Source: Calothrix parasitica NIES-267
Lineage (GTDB): Bacteria > Cyanobacteriota > Cyanobacteriia > Cyanobacteriales > Nostocaceae
Length of the DNA stretch: 64,000 nucleotides
NCBI RefSeq assembly: GCF_002368095.1
Contig: NZ_AP018227.1
Span: forward strand, 7,908,167-7,972,166
Direction of reading: 5' to 3'
Below the pieces are notes generated by a model. The model saw only the letters and a program-made list of their open reading frames with translations. It was not told where the DNA came from and ran no database searches. The position numbers and the translations under genes were made by a program. Position 1 is the stretch's first letter. Each line of letters starts with the position of its first letter. Positions 55,207 to 64,000 of the stretch are shown one piece after another.

Positions 55207-55238
55207 AGGGATTCCTCTTATATGGGGAATCCCATTTT
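55207..55238 (+). terminator. Rho-independent terminator of clpP
   Basis: 8-bp stem GGGATTCC/GGAATCCC (55207-55214 and 55225-55232) followed after one base by TTTTT, 100 nt beyond the clpP stop. A second weaker hairpin, GCGGAAT/ATTCCGC, lies just upstream. Confidence 0.8.
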
Positions 55239-55439
55239 TACTTGTGCAAATAAGTAGCCAAGGGATTTTCCAATGGTTGTTCTTAATTAATTTTTCCAAT
55301 ATTTACTTATTGTCAAGTATTGCAGGTAATATTTAACTATCAGTTTTACTTATTATACCAGAATAATCAAGTAATTATATAACTTTCGTAACGAAATCGG
55401 TTTTATAAAATAAGAAAAAATAATTTTTTGGAATAGCTA

Positions 55440-55840
55440 CAAGATTTGATGTTATCCAGCTAGGTCAACAGTTCTCTTAATTTTGAACGTCTTCCAAGCA
55501 GTATTAAGTCAGGTGATTATAATTCTACAGTCTTTATTTAAAGCAATATCTGCATTAACAGCTTGCCTTACATTATAATTTTGAAGGCGTTGCTATTAGC
55601 GAAGCTAGGCGTTAGCCATATAAAAAGATGAATAGCCCTCCAACCCCCAATAATGGGGGAGAAATATATTTTAAAGGGAACCAAATTAGGGGATTGAGGG
55701 GGCTGCTATTAGATACAAAAATAAATTCATAGACCTATTCAGCAACGTCATTTTGAAACTCAAGTACAGTAAATAGCAGGCGCAAATTATCCAGTTCGTT
55801 ATCAATAATCAGAATATTAACTTTAAACCCTGAAACTATT
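55440..55840 (-). pseudogene. Decayed receiver-domain (response regulator) gene interrupted by a MITE
   Basis: On the minus strand 55758-55835 reads VNILIIDNELDNLRLLFTVL, then EFQ, the beta-1/helix-1 start of a receiver domain with its acidic residues. It stops at a mobile element (55586-55749). Past the element, 55520-55578 continues YNVRQAVNADIALN, and after a frameshift SPDLILL, the next receiver strands. In-frame stops and frameshifts are present and no start codon remains, so it is a pseudogene. It follows the hybrid kinase at 56121 in the same direction, where a partner regulator gene would be expected. Confidence 0.75.
55586..55749. mobile_element. 164-bp MITE with 8-bp target duplication (GGCGTTGCTGAA family)
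   Basis: Terminal inverted repeats GGCGTTGCT... and TTCAGCAACGTC. The 8 bases ATTTTGAA occur immediately on both sides (55578-55585 and 55750-55757), a perfect target-site duplication that proves insertion. A second family member is at 60356-60542. No coding capacity. Confidence 0.9.
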
Positions 55841-55911
55841 TAGTGTAGTAAAATACTTTTGAAAAAAAGAAATCACATGGGATATATTGTTTCCTATTTC
55901 CCATTTCTGTA

Positions 55912-56120
55912 TCATTCTACCGATTCGCGCTCGCTGAGGTTTGCAATCCTATCAAACTGATAATCATGAGCCAAATAATTTAGCTGCTTTTTAAGCTGAT
56001 GACTATTTGGGGAAATTTCTTAGATTAACTGCAAAACTAGATTTTGATTGCAGTTTAAAGCCATTGTCCTGACATTAGATATAATGCTTCAAGAGTTAAA
56101 TCTCTTAAACTGATATCTTC
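55912..56120 (-). pseudogene. Untranslated remnant of the hybrid kinase C-terminal domain
   Basis: Directly beyond the TAG of the 56121 kinase the minus strand encodes, in frame, SLRDLTLEALYLMSGQWL, and after a frameshift CNQNLVLQLI, stop, EISPNSHQLKKQLNYLAHDYQFDRIANL in pieces. These align with the paralog's live tail (NLKKLTPEILIFMSEEW, CNQNSVLQLLSEI, LEELAENYQFEEISQL). The tail domain was therefore lost by nonsense and frameshift mutations. Confidence 0.85.
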
Positions 56121-59100
56121 CTAAGAGGGAGAAATAATTTGGTCAAATTCGTAAATATATTTTGCTCCTGTATATGTAGCTATTTTCTCTAAAAGAACTT
56201 CTTCTTGAAACGGTTTAGGAATAAAATCATCACAGCCTATCTTTAATATTAATTTTCTATTTTCATTAAAAGCGGTTGCAGTTAAAGCAATAATCGGAGT
56301 ATGTTTTTCATTTTCTTTTTGTCTAATTATTTTAGTCGCTTGATAACCATCCATTACAGGCATTCGCATATCCATCAGCATCAGATTTGGCTGGTATCTT
56401 TCCCATAAATCTATTGCTTCTTGGCCATTATTTGCTTCTATTAATCTAAATCCAATGGGAGAAAGAATTTGGACTAAAAGTTGACGGTTATCCCAATTAT
56501 CTTCGACTATAATAATGCTAATTTCTGCTTGATTTTCAATTAAACCGATTACCTTTCCTTTGGGTAAATATTGATTTACTTTCAAAGCATCTGTCAAGCC
56601 AGCAAGGATATTAAATTTGACTGTCGTTCCTTGTTGCAAAGTGCTTTCAAGATTGATACTACCACCCATTAATTGCACAAATCGCTGACAAATTGCTAAG
56701 CCCAAACCCGTACCATCTTCAACTTGATAAGTTGGGTTGCTTTGTACGAATGCATCAAAAATATGCTCTAATTCTTTGTCAGAGATACCTTTACCAGTAT
56801 CCGCAACTTGAAAATTTAAATGTAAGATAGAGCAATTTGGCGCAGAATCATCTCCTGCTGCTGGCTCTGGATTAAAAGCTTGTACTTGTAATTTTACACT
56901 ACCAGAATCGGTAAATTTTATGGCGTTTCCTAATATGTTAATTAACACCTGACGCAGTTTATTTTCGTCAGTTTGAATATATTGAGGAATTTGTGGATCT
57001 AACTCGAATATTAGCTGTATTTGTTTTGACTTAGCCTTCAGATACAACATTGATTCAATACCATCAAGCAAGCGATACAAGTCAAAGCTGGTAATGTGAA
57101 GTTCTGCCATACCTGCTTCAATTTTAGAAATATCCAAAATATCATTAATTAAAGCTAATAAATGCTGACTGCTGCGGAGTATGGTTTCTAAATATTGTTT
57201 TTGTTGGCTTTGCAGGTTCCGCTGTCTGTGTAAAATTTGGGTAAAGCCTAAAATTGCATTGAGTGGAGTTCGCAATTCATGAGTCATCCTAGCAAGAAAC
57301 TCGCTTTTGGCATGATTGGCAGCTTCGGCGATTTGTTTTGCACTAATTAATTCTTGACTTTGCTGTTCTAATTTAATATTTGCTTGGAGTAAATTGGCAA
57401 TATCGCTGGAAATTCCACAAAGTCCGTAAACTACTCCGTCATTATCTAATAAAGGAGCTTTAATAGAAAGATAAGTAAAAAATTTGTCTTCAACTGGAAC
57501 GGTTTCTTCAAATTCTAAAGCAGTTTTAGTTGCAAGAACTTGTTTGTCGTTGGCACGTAATTTATCAGCAAGTTCTTGATTAAATAAATCATAGTCGGTT
57601 TTACCAATAACTTCAGATTCAACTAAATTAAATAAAGTCAAATACTGCTGATTAACTAATAAATAACTACCTTCGATATCTTTGACAAAAATGATTGATG
57701 CGGTGTTATCTAAGATAGCTCGAAGTTGCTGCTCGTTTTCCTGCAATGCATTATAAGTTTGACTGAGTTGTTCTTGAACTTTTTTGATTTCGTTGATATC
57801 TACAAATGTGATTACTAAACCATCAAAACTGTTATCATCTTGACGGTATGGGAAAATCCGCATTAGTAAGCTGACACCGGTTTTATTTAATTTGACTTCT
57901 CGTTCTATTGACTGCTGGTTCGCGATTACTTCTTCTAGTAGCTCAGTCAAATCCGTACAGTCCATATTATGAGACAAATGCTCTAAAGGACGACTTATAT
58001 CTGCTTCTACTAAATTAATTGCAGCAGTTGCAGCAGGAGTAAATTTACGGATTTTTAATTCTCTATCTAAGAAAACAACACCAATATCCGTGGTGCGGAG
58101 TAAGTTTTCTACGTCGCTGTTAAGTTCGGTTAATTCCTGGATTTTCGATTGGTATTGAGCATTTACGGTATGTAGTTCTTCGTTAACCGAATGTAATTCT
58201 TCATTTGTGCTTTGCAACTCTTCATTAGATGCAATTAGTTCTTCGTTGGTTGCTTGCTGCTCTTCATTAGTAGTTTCAAGTTCTTCAATTGTCGCTTGTA
58301 AATTTTCGCGGGTTTGTTGAAGTTCGTATTCTAACTCTATAATATGTCGTGATGCTTCAGCGTCTACTTCAAATAGTTGAGAAGTTGACGATTCTTGTTC
58401 TATTAATTGTTTTTCTTGTTTAATCTCAACTCTGTAAAAATCACCAAATAGCATCTTGCTACCTTTATGATGGCTAACTTTAAGGCTAACCATAATATTT
58501 TGGTTTTCTTTTTCTAAATTAATTCCGGTATAGATTACTGAACGCTTTTCCCGTTTGGCTCGATGAAGTGCAGTATTTAAAGGTAATTCTAATGCTGGTA
58601 CTACTAATTTAACCGCATCTTGCGTCACTCTACCGTAGCGAATTTCTAATACGTCTGCTGTATTTCCAAATACGTGAAGAACTTGGTTATCTTTGTTTAC
58701 AATCAAACAAGTTGAATTGTTTTCATTCAATACGGCGTTTAGAGTTTCTTCGAGCAATGGCAAATCGCGAGTTTTACTTGAATCTTTGGATTTTGATGGC
58801 TGTAAAGAACGTTTGGAATAATTGTCAAAACCTTGAAAACTCAAAGGTAAAAGTATATCGCGCTGTTTTTGATAGATTTTTAATTTTTTATCTACTTGTG
58901 CAAATTCATCTTCAAAATCTCCTACTGTTTCCGATTCTCCTAAAAATAAATAACCAGTCGTAATTAAGGAAAAGTGGAGATTTCGTAATACCTGCTTCTG
59001 TAATTGTGGCTGCATATAAATCAGCACGTTACGACAGCTAATAAAATGCATCCGCGTGAAACCTGCATCTTTTGTCAAATCTTGAGGAGCAAAAATCAAC

Positions 59101-60317
59101 ATCTCCCGCAGTCTTCGCACTACTTCATAGGATTGGTTCCCAGGAATAAAGTACTTTCCTAAACGTTCATCTGTTATATCTTTAGTTATATTCTCCGGAT
59201 AGATTCCCGCAGCGGCTTTTTCTAAAGCAATTTTATCAATATCAGTAGCAAATATTTTTACTTTTACCTGTTTACCTAAATCGGAAATTGCTTCATCAAG
59301 CAGCATAGCTAAACTATAAGCTTCTTCTCCCGTAGCACAAGCAGTTATCCAGCATCTAATTTCTCCTCCTGGCTTGGTTTGTTCTACCAAAGAAGGAATA
59401 ATATTATTTTCTATAAAATTCCAAGCTTTGGCATCTCGAAAAAACTTTGTGACACTGATTAATAAATCATTGCAAAGAGTTTCTAATTCTTCGGTATCTA
59501 CCTGCAAGCGTAAAATATAATCGTCAATGCTATCGCATTCAGTAATCAAACAACGGCGATGAATGCGTCTCGAAAGTGTAGAAGGTTTGTAATGAGAAAA
59601 GTTTATATTATTGTGACGGTTAACTATAGTGGTGATTTGCTGTAGCTTGAAAGAATCAAGCAAAAGTGTGGAATGTCCGTTAATTTTTTGGATATCCGCA
59701 GGTGATTTCAGATAATTATAAAGAGCTTCGGCTAGTTCCTGTGGAGAACCAATTCTATCTATAAGTCTTGTGGAAATAGCGCTGTTTGGCATTCCATCAA
59801 ACTCAGCAGTACCCGGATCTTGCGACATAGCGATACCACCATATTCGTTGACCAAGCGCAAGCCTTCCGAACCGTCGCTACCGCTACCCGAAAGAATTAT
59901 ACCTACTGCGCGATCGCCAACATCTTCTGCCAGCGATTGTAAAAATATATCTATGGGAAAGTTTGGTTTCGGACGGTTTCTATCTTGGGGTTGAAAATAA
60001 AGTTTTCGTTGCTGTATAACTAAATTTGTACCGGGAGGAATCAAATGAATACAGTTCGGTTTTAGTACCATCCCATCTTCTACCCGATACACTTCCATTT
60101 TGGTATAGCGTTCGAGTAGTTCCTTCATCAAACTTTTGAAATCAGGTGATAAATGTTGGATAACTACGAAAGCTGCATCACTATCTGCGGGAATGTTTTC
60201 AAAAAACTCTTCTAGCGCTCGCAATCCTCCCGCAGAAGCGCCAACACCTACTACGAAAAAGTTTTTATCTCTCGTTTTTCCTTGCTGATTTTCGTCAGAT
60301 TCAGGCATAGAATTCAT
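56121..60317 (-). CDS. CheB-CheR-PAS-histidine kinase-receiver hybrid protein (C-terminally truncated)
   Basis: 1398 residues, soluble. Order: CheB methylesterase (about 20-205; catalytic Ser29 in GASAGG, His55 in QHLSPD, Asp148 in GSGSDGSEG); CheR methyltransferase (about 215-480; [26 protein letters not shown]); long coiled coil (about 640-740, repeating NEEL heptads); two PAS domains (about 745-990); His[21 protein letters not shown]; HATPase with GTGLGLAI; receiver [11 protein letters not shown] with Asp in [13 protein letters not shown]. CheB and CheR here are probably sensory or regulatory, since no chemotaxis receptors are nearby. Relative to the neighbouring paralog it ends right after the receiver at a TAG, missing about 80 residues that persist as a remnant downstream. 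Confidence 0.95.
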   Translation of the reverse strand: MNSMPESDENQQGKTRDKNFFVVGVGASAGGLRALEEFFENIPADSDAAFVVIQHLSPDFKSLMKELLERYTKMEVYRVEDGMVLKPNCIHLIPPGTNLVIQQRKLYFQPQDRNRPKPNFPIDIFLQSLAEDVGDRAVGIILSGSGSDGSEGLRLVNEYGGIAMSQDPGTAEFDGMPNSAISTRLIDRIGSPQELAEALYNYLKSPADIQKINGHSTLLLDSFKLQQITTIVNRHNNINFSHYKPSTLSRRIHRRCLITECDSIDDYILRLQVDTEELETLCNDLLISVTKFFRDAKAWNFIENNIIPSLVEQTKPGGEIRCWITACATGEEAYSLAMLLDEAISDLGKQVKVKIFATDIDKIALEKAAAGIYPENITKDITDERLGKYFIPGNQSYEVVRRLREMLIFAPQDLTKDAGFTRMHFISCRNVLIYMQPQLQKQVLRNLHFSLITTGYLFLGESETVGDFEDEFAQVDKKLKIYQKQRDILLPLSFQGFDNYSKRSLQPSKSKDSSKTRDLPLLEETLNAVLNENNSTCLIVNKDNQVLHVFGNTADVLEIRYGRVTQDAVKLVVPALELPLNTALHRAKREKRSVIYTGINLEKENQNIMVSLKVSHHKGSKMLFGDFYRVEIKQEKQLIEQESSTSQLFEVDAEASRHIIELEYELQQTRENLQATIEELETTNEEQQATNEELIASNEELQSTNEELHSVNEELHTVNAQYQSKIQELTELNSDVENLLRTTDIGVVFLDRELKIRKFTPAATAAINLVEADISRPLEHLSHNMDCTDLTELLEEVIANQQSIEREVKLNKTGVSLLMRIFPYRQDDNSFDGLVITFVDINEIKKVQEQLSQTYNALQENEQQLRAILDNTASIIFVKDIEGSYLLVNQQYLTLFNLVESEVIGKTDYDLFNQELADKLRANDKQVLATKTALEFEETVPVEDKFFTYLSIKAPLLDNDGVVYGLCGISSDIANLLQANIKLEQQSQELISAKQIAEAANHAKSEFLARMTHELRTPLNAILGFTQILHRQRNLQSQQKQYLETILRSSQHLLALINDILDISKIEAGMAELHITSFDLYRLLDGIESMLYLKAKSKQIQLIFELDPQIPQYIQTDENKLRQVLINILGNAIKFTDSGSVKLQVQAFNPEPAAGDDSAPNCSILHLNFQVADTGKGISDKELEHIFDAFVQSNPTYQVEDGTGLGLAICQRFVQLMGGSINLESTLQQGTTVKFNILAGLTDALKVNQYLPKGKVIGLIENQAEISIIIVEDNWDNRQLLVQILSPIGFRLIEANNGQEAIDLWERYQPNLMLMDMRMPVMDGYQATKIIRQKENEKHTPIIALTATAFNENRKLILKIGCDDFIPKPFQEEVLLEKIATYTGAKYIYEFDQIISPS

Positions 60318-60355
60318 TGTAAGATGGTGATGAAACTTTTCTAATTATAAAAATA

Positions 60356-60542
60356 GGCGTTGCTGAAGGGCGAAGCTAGGCGTTAGCCATATAAAAGTAT
60401 GAATAGCCCCCTAATCCTCAATTATGGGGGAAAAGATAATTAGAAGTCCCCCAATGCAAAGGGAATTCAGGAGGTTTAAGTCTCCGCAGAAAAGTAAATT
60501 CATATTTCAATATGGCTAACGGCTGCGCGCTTCAGCAACGCC
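60356..60542. mobile_element. 187-bp MITE, GGCGTTGCTGAA family
   Basis: Perfect 12-bp terminal inverted repeats GGCGTTGCTGAA (60356-60367) and TTCAGCAACGCC (60531-60542). Flanked by TAAAAATA and AAAAAATA, which match at 7 of 8 bases, consistent with an 8-bp duplication. It shares GAAGCTAGGCGTTAGCCATA and the following ATGAATAGCCC with the copy at 55586. Confidence 0.9.
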
Positions 60543-60625
60543 AAAAAATAAAACTATTTATCGCAAATTTTATCGTAAATTATTGATTTTTTTCATCTAA
60601 TGTCTAAGGTAATTTAAAATCATTA

Positions 60626-60793
60626 GGACTTACGCAACCAGCACATTTTTTTGTAGGGGAGGCAAAATACGGTGTAGATTTTCTTCCCGTATTATTGCCG
60701 TTGCTGTGACACTTTGAAAATGCCCGAACGTAGTAATAATGTTTGTTTTGAGTGTCACGCACCACCCTAGTTTTGTGACAATTGCGTAAGTCC
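60626..60793. mobile_element. 168-bp MITE, GGACTTACGCAA family
   Basis: Perfect 12-bp terminal inverted repeats GGACTTACGCAA (60626-60637) and TTGCGTAAGTCC (60782-60793), with an internal GTGACACT/AGTGTCAC stem. A partial relative lies at 36381-36475. No transposase; target duplication not evident. Confidence 0.85.
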
Positions 60794-60969
60794 CGATCAT
60801 AAACAAAATCATAAACAACTGTTATCTACTTCCTTAAAGCATTACGAAAATTAATTGGAATGAATATAACCCTCAATTCCTTATCTTTGACTTAACTTTT
60901 AACTAGTAAAGTCCGGCGGAAATTTGGCAACCATTGCCAACGATTGAGACCCTTATTCTATAAGACTTC

Positions 60970-63900
60970 TTACTTCTTACTTCCGTCCAGCGGTACTAGC
61001 TGTGATATTTCTTCAAACTGATAGTTTTCTGCTAGCTCTTCAAGCCGCATTCTTATTATTTGATGATGTTCTGGAATTTCAGATAATAGTTGTAAAACTG
61101 AATTTTGATTGCAGTTATTTGAAGCATTATAAAGAGATTTACGCCATTCTTCCGACATGAAAATTAAGATTTCTGGAGTTAATTTCTTTAAATTACTTTG
61201 CTCGGAAGAGGCAATTATATTGTTATTTTCAGATTCATAAATATATTCAACTCCTAAATATCTAGCAATTTTGTTTAACAGAATATCTTCTTGAAATGGT
61301 TTGCGGATAAAATCATTACAGCCTAATTCCAACATAAATTTTCTATCTTCATTAAATGCCGTTGCTGTTAAAGCGATAATAACTGTATTTTGATAATTTT
61401 CGGATTGATTACCAATCATTTTTTGCTTGATAATTTTAGTTGCTTCATAACCATCCATTACCGGCATTCGCATATCCATCAAAATTAGATTGGGCTGTTG
61501 TTTTTCCCACAATTCTATTGCTTCTTGACCATTAGTTGCTTCTATAATCTTAAATCCTAAAGGTACAAGAATCTGTAGCAATAATTGACGATTTTCCCAG
61601 TTATCTTCAACTACGAGAATGTGATTATTTTGTTGATTGGGTTTTAATCCGAGAATTCTTCCTTTTGGAGTAGGTTGAGTCAATTCTGGTGGTTGCTCTG
61701 TCAAACCAAGCAAAACACTAAATTGGACTGTTGTCCCTTCCCCTATAGTGCTTAGCATCTCAATATCCCCACCCATCAAATGTACGAAACGCTTGCAAAT
61801 GGCTAAACCTAAACCAGTTCCGTCTTCAGTTTCATAAGTGGGATTGCTTTGTACAAAAGCATCAAAAATATGCTCTAACTCTTCGGGTGCAATACCTTTT
61901 CCAGTATCTTTTACTTGGAATTGCAAGCGCAGTGAAAAATTAGAATCTTCTAGTTTTTTCTTTTCTTCCCCTGTCTCCCCTTCTACATTAACTCGCAAAA
62001 TTACGCTGCCAGAACTAGTAAATTTAATCGCGTTTTCCAATAAATTTATCAGAACTTGCCGCAATTTATTTTCATCAGCTTGTACGTATTGAGGAAGTTC
62101 TGGAGTCAATTCAAATTTCAAATGCAGCTGCTTTGCTTTGGCTTTAAGATGTAGCATTGCTTCGATACCGTCAAGCAATCGATAAAGGTCGAAACTGGTA
62201 ATGTGAACTTCTGCCATACCCGCTTCTATCTTGGAAATATCTAAGATATCGTTGATTAACTCCAGCAAATGCTTTCCGCTACGAAGAATTGTATCTAAAT
62301 ACTGCTTTTGTTTATTTTCTAGTCTGGGATTTCTACATAAAATTTGCGTAAAACCTAGAATTGCATTTAGTGGAGTTCGCAACTCATGAGTCATTCGCGC
62401 CAGAAATTCGCTTTTAGCTTGGTTTGCTGCTTCTGCTGTTTCTTTAGCGCGTACAAGTTCGGTGTTAGTATGATTTAACTTTTCTTTAATAGAGGTTTGT
62501 TTAGTTATGTCTGTAGAAATCCCGCAAACTGCATAGGGGTTTCCTTGTTCATCGCATAAAGGTGCTTTGATGGAAATATAAGTGTGATTGCCGTCAGCTT
62601 GAGGAAGTACTTCTTGAAATTCTAAAATAGACTTTTCGGCAATAACTTTTTGGTCGTTACCTTGAAATACTTGAGCATTTTCTGGAGCAAATAAGTCGCT
62701 ATCTTTTTTACCTAAAAATTCTTCTGACTGCAAACCCGTAACTGCACTCAGCTGTTTATTTACAAGCAGGTAACGTCCTTCAATATCTTTAACGTAAATT
62801 ACTGATGTTGTATTATCTAAAACTGCCTGCAGCTGTTGTTCGTTTTTTTCTAATGCGTTATAAGTTTGTTGAAGTTCTTCTTGAACTCGTTTTATTTGAT
62901 TTATATCAACAAAGGTTAATACTACTCCATCGCAAAATCCTTCTCCTTGCCAATAGGGGTAAACCCGCATTAACAGATGTTTCCCTGTAGAACTCAATTT
63001 GACTTCTCGTTGCTTTGGTTCCCCGCAGTTGACAACTGAGTCAAGTAGCTCCATAAATTGGCTGAAATTAATATTATTAGTAATATGCTCGATAGGACGA
63101 CCAATATCCGCATCAACTAAATTTATAGCTGCTGTTGCTGCTGGGGTAAATTTACGAATTTTAAGGTCTTTATCCAGGAATACAACCCCAATATCGGTAC
63201 TTTGCAGCAAGTTATCGACATCAGCATTTAACTCGGTTAATTCCTGAATTTTGGATTGATATTCAGCATTGACAGTAAAAAGTTCTTCATTTACCGAATG
63301 CAGTTCCTCGTTAGTACTTTGCAATTCCTCATTGGAAGCAATTAATTCTTCGTTTGTTGCTTGCTGTTCTTCGTTAGTAGTTTCTAATTCTTCAATCGTC
63401 GCTTGCAAATTTTCGCGGCTTTGCTGTAACTCGTATTCTAAATCTAATATCCGATGGGATACTTCGCTATCTGCTTCAAAATGCTTTGTCTCAACAACAA
63501 GTTCAACTTCTGCATCTTCAGAGATTGTCACCATCAAGAAGTCACCAGCGCTTTTATTTACTTGTTCGTAGCCAACTTTCAAGCTGAGAACGCGTTGTTT
63601 CCGATCTTCTCCCACCTTAATTCCCGTATATGCAACTGCATTACGCTCTTTTTGGGCGCGACGTAACGCAGTATTAAGGGGAAGTTGTAGCGGAGGAATA
63701 ACTAATTTAATCGCTTCTGTAGTCGGATTACCTGTAGGAAACTTGAGTACTTGCGCTAAGTCCTCAAACATATATACTACTTGATGATTTTTATCTACAA
63801 GCAGACAAGTTGCTTTTTGCTGACCCAGTAAGTTATTTAATGCAGCCTCAAGCATTGGCTCTTTAGTTGACCTCGATGCTTGCTTAACTGAAGGCTGCGA

Positions 63901-64000
63901 TAAAAAATGTTTAGAAAAATTCTCTACACCTCTTACAGGTAGAGGAAGCCGTGAATCTCTGGCTTTTTGGTAAATCTTATGTTTTTTCTCAACTGGGACA
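60970..64000 (-). CDS. CheB-CheR-type hybrid histidine kinase, second paralog (5' part beyond window)
   Basis: The frame is open from the stop at 60970 to the window edge, about 1009 codons. A methionine at 63855 is internal: the codons before it (VEKKHKIYQKARDSRLPLPV) align with the end of the CheR part of the neighbouring paralog ([20 protein letters not shown]). Visible: CheR C-terminal end, NEEL coiled coil, two PAS domains, His[21 protein letters not shown], HATPase GTGLGLAI, receiver ILVVEDNWENRQ with [15 protein letters not shown], then an 80-residue helical tail (KLTPEILIFMSEEW to LEELAENYQFEEIS), perhaps an HPt-like or docking domain. The last eight residues (VPLDGSKK) are encoded by a dispersed repeat. 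The two genes are tandem duplicates. Confidence 0.9.
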   Translation of the reverse strand, partial: VPVEKKHKIYQKARDSRLPLPVRGVENFSKHFLSQPSVKQASRSTKEPMLEAALNNLLGQQKATCLLVDKNHQVVYMFEDLAQVLKFPTGNPTTEAIKLVIPPLQLPLNTALRRAQKERNAVAYTGIKVGEDRKQRVLSLKVGYEQVNKSAGDFLMVTISEDAEVELVVETKHFEADSEVSHRILDLEYELQQSRENLQATIEELETTNEEQQATNEELIASNEELQSTNEELHSVNEELFTVNAEYQSKIQELTELNADVDNLLQSTDIGVVFLDKDLKIRKFTPAATAAINLVDADIGRPIEHITNNINFSQFMELLDSVVNCGEPKQREVKLSSTGKHLLMRVYPYWQGEGFCDGVVLTFVDINQIKRVQEELQQTYNALEKNEQQLQAVLDNTTSVIYVKDIEGRYLLVNKQLSAVTGLQSEEFLGKKDSDLFAPENAQVFQGNDQKVIAEKSILEFQEVLPQADGNHTYISIKAPLCDEQGNPYAVCGISTDITKQTSIKEKLNHTNTELVRAKETAEAANQAKSEFLARMTHELRTPLNAILGFTQILCRNPRLENKQKQYLDTILRSGKHLLELINDILDISKIEAGMAEVHITSFDLYRLLDGIEAMLHLKAKAKQLHLKFELTPELPQYVQADENKLRQVLINLLENAIKFTSSGSVILRVNVEGETGEEKKKLEDSNFSLRLQFQVKDTGKGIAPEELEHIFDAFVQSNPTYETEDGTGLGLAICKRFVHLMGGDIEMLSTIGEGTTVQFSVLLGLTEQPPELTQPTPKGRILGLKPNQQNNHILVVEDNWENRQLLLQILVPLGFKIIEATNGQEAIELWEKQQPNLILMDMRMPVMDGYEATKIIKQKMIGNQSENYQNTVIIALTATAFNEDRKFMLELGCNDFIRKPFQEDILLNKIARYLGVEYIYESENNNIIASSEQSNLKKLTPEILIFMSEEWRKSLYNASNNCNQNSVLQLLSEIPEHHQIIRMRLEELAENYQFEEISQLVPLDGSKK

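Larger units (their letters stand above)
60318..60969. other. Intergenic region between the two hybrid kinases, filled with MITEs
   Basis: Contains two short mobile elements (60356-60542 and 60626-60793) and otherwise AT-rich sequence. No gene is supported; a 62-codon frame at 60630-60818 is inside the second element. Confidence 0.75.

Noticed and set aside
60630-60818. 62-codon minus-strand frame
   Set aside because: It coincides with the GGACTTACGCAA MITE and has repeat-derived codons only.
60970-63855. Reading the upstream kinase as a complete protein starting at the Met at 63855
   Set aside because: The frame stays open to the window edge and the upstream codons align with the paralog's CheR end, so the Met is internal.

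Overview
The window comes from a filamentous, probably heterocyst-forming cyanobacterium of the Nostocales type. The DNA is AT-rich. The HIP1 octamer GCGATCGC recurs inside genes, heptanucleotide tandem repeats (STRR) sit in many gaps, and the gene content fits: a RexT/TrxA2 pair, cyanobacterial ClpP, IlvN, HolB-Tmk, and large CheB-CheR hybrid kinases. No genome name can be fixed from the sequence alone. I see no tRNA, rRNA, CRISPR array, prophage or intact transposase.

Layout. 1-2.8 kb: a small detoxification-type cluster (edge-truncated NAD(P)H-binding reductase, membrane protein, DUF6463, SnoaL) facing a TetR regulator, with two copies of a palindromic operator between them. 3-6.2 kb: Hsp70-like ATPase, Uma2 nuclease-fold protein and a SUKH/HEAT protein. 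6.2-6.5 kb: a roughly 300-bp MITE-like palindrome abutting cysA. 7.8-12.9 kb: DUF1232 protein, Excalibur lipoprotein, holB-tmk, and divergent trxA2/rexT. 12.9-19.2 kb: pentapeptide membrane protein, phosphodiester glycosidase, three tandem von Willebrand A (VWA) proteins with a coiled-coil partner, fructosamine kinase, J-domain protein. 19.8-25.6 kb: signalling genes (response regulators and hybrid kinases). 25.9-28 kb: small proteins and a glycosyltransferase.

28.5-49.5 kb is a minus-strand exopolysaccharide/glycan cluster. It has a PglF/CapD-type dehydratase, a Wzx flippase, glycosyltransferases, an O-antigen ligase/polymerase, a lipoprotein with a glycosidase-like barrel, an AsnB amidotransferase, a UDP-sugar epimerase, a PglC-type phosphoglycosyl transferase, a PglE-type aminotransferase, a FemAB-like aminoacyl transferase overlapping it, a phytanoyl-CoA-type dioxygenase, an unusual second PLP enzyme, and a Wzc tyrosine autokinase. 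Together these predict a glycan started on a bacillosamine-like 4-amino sugar, possibly aminoacylated and carrying amidated uronic acid. This is the most interesting system in the window.

50.7-55.2 kb: ilvN, a DUF255 thioredoxin-fold protein, a 53-residue exported peptide candidate, and clpP. 55.4-64 kb: two tandem paralogous CheB-CheR-PAS-histidine kinase-receiver proteins, the upstream one running off the window edge. The downstream one has lost its C-terminal domain, whose decayed remnant is still readable. Beyond it lies a receiver-domain pseudogene interrupted by a 164-bp MITE with a perfect 8-bp target duplication. Two further MITE copies lie between the paralogs.
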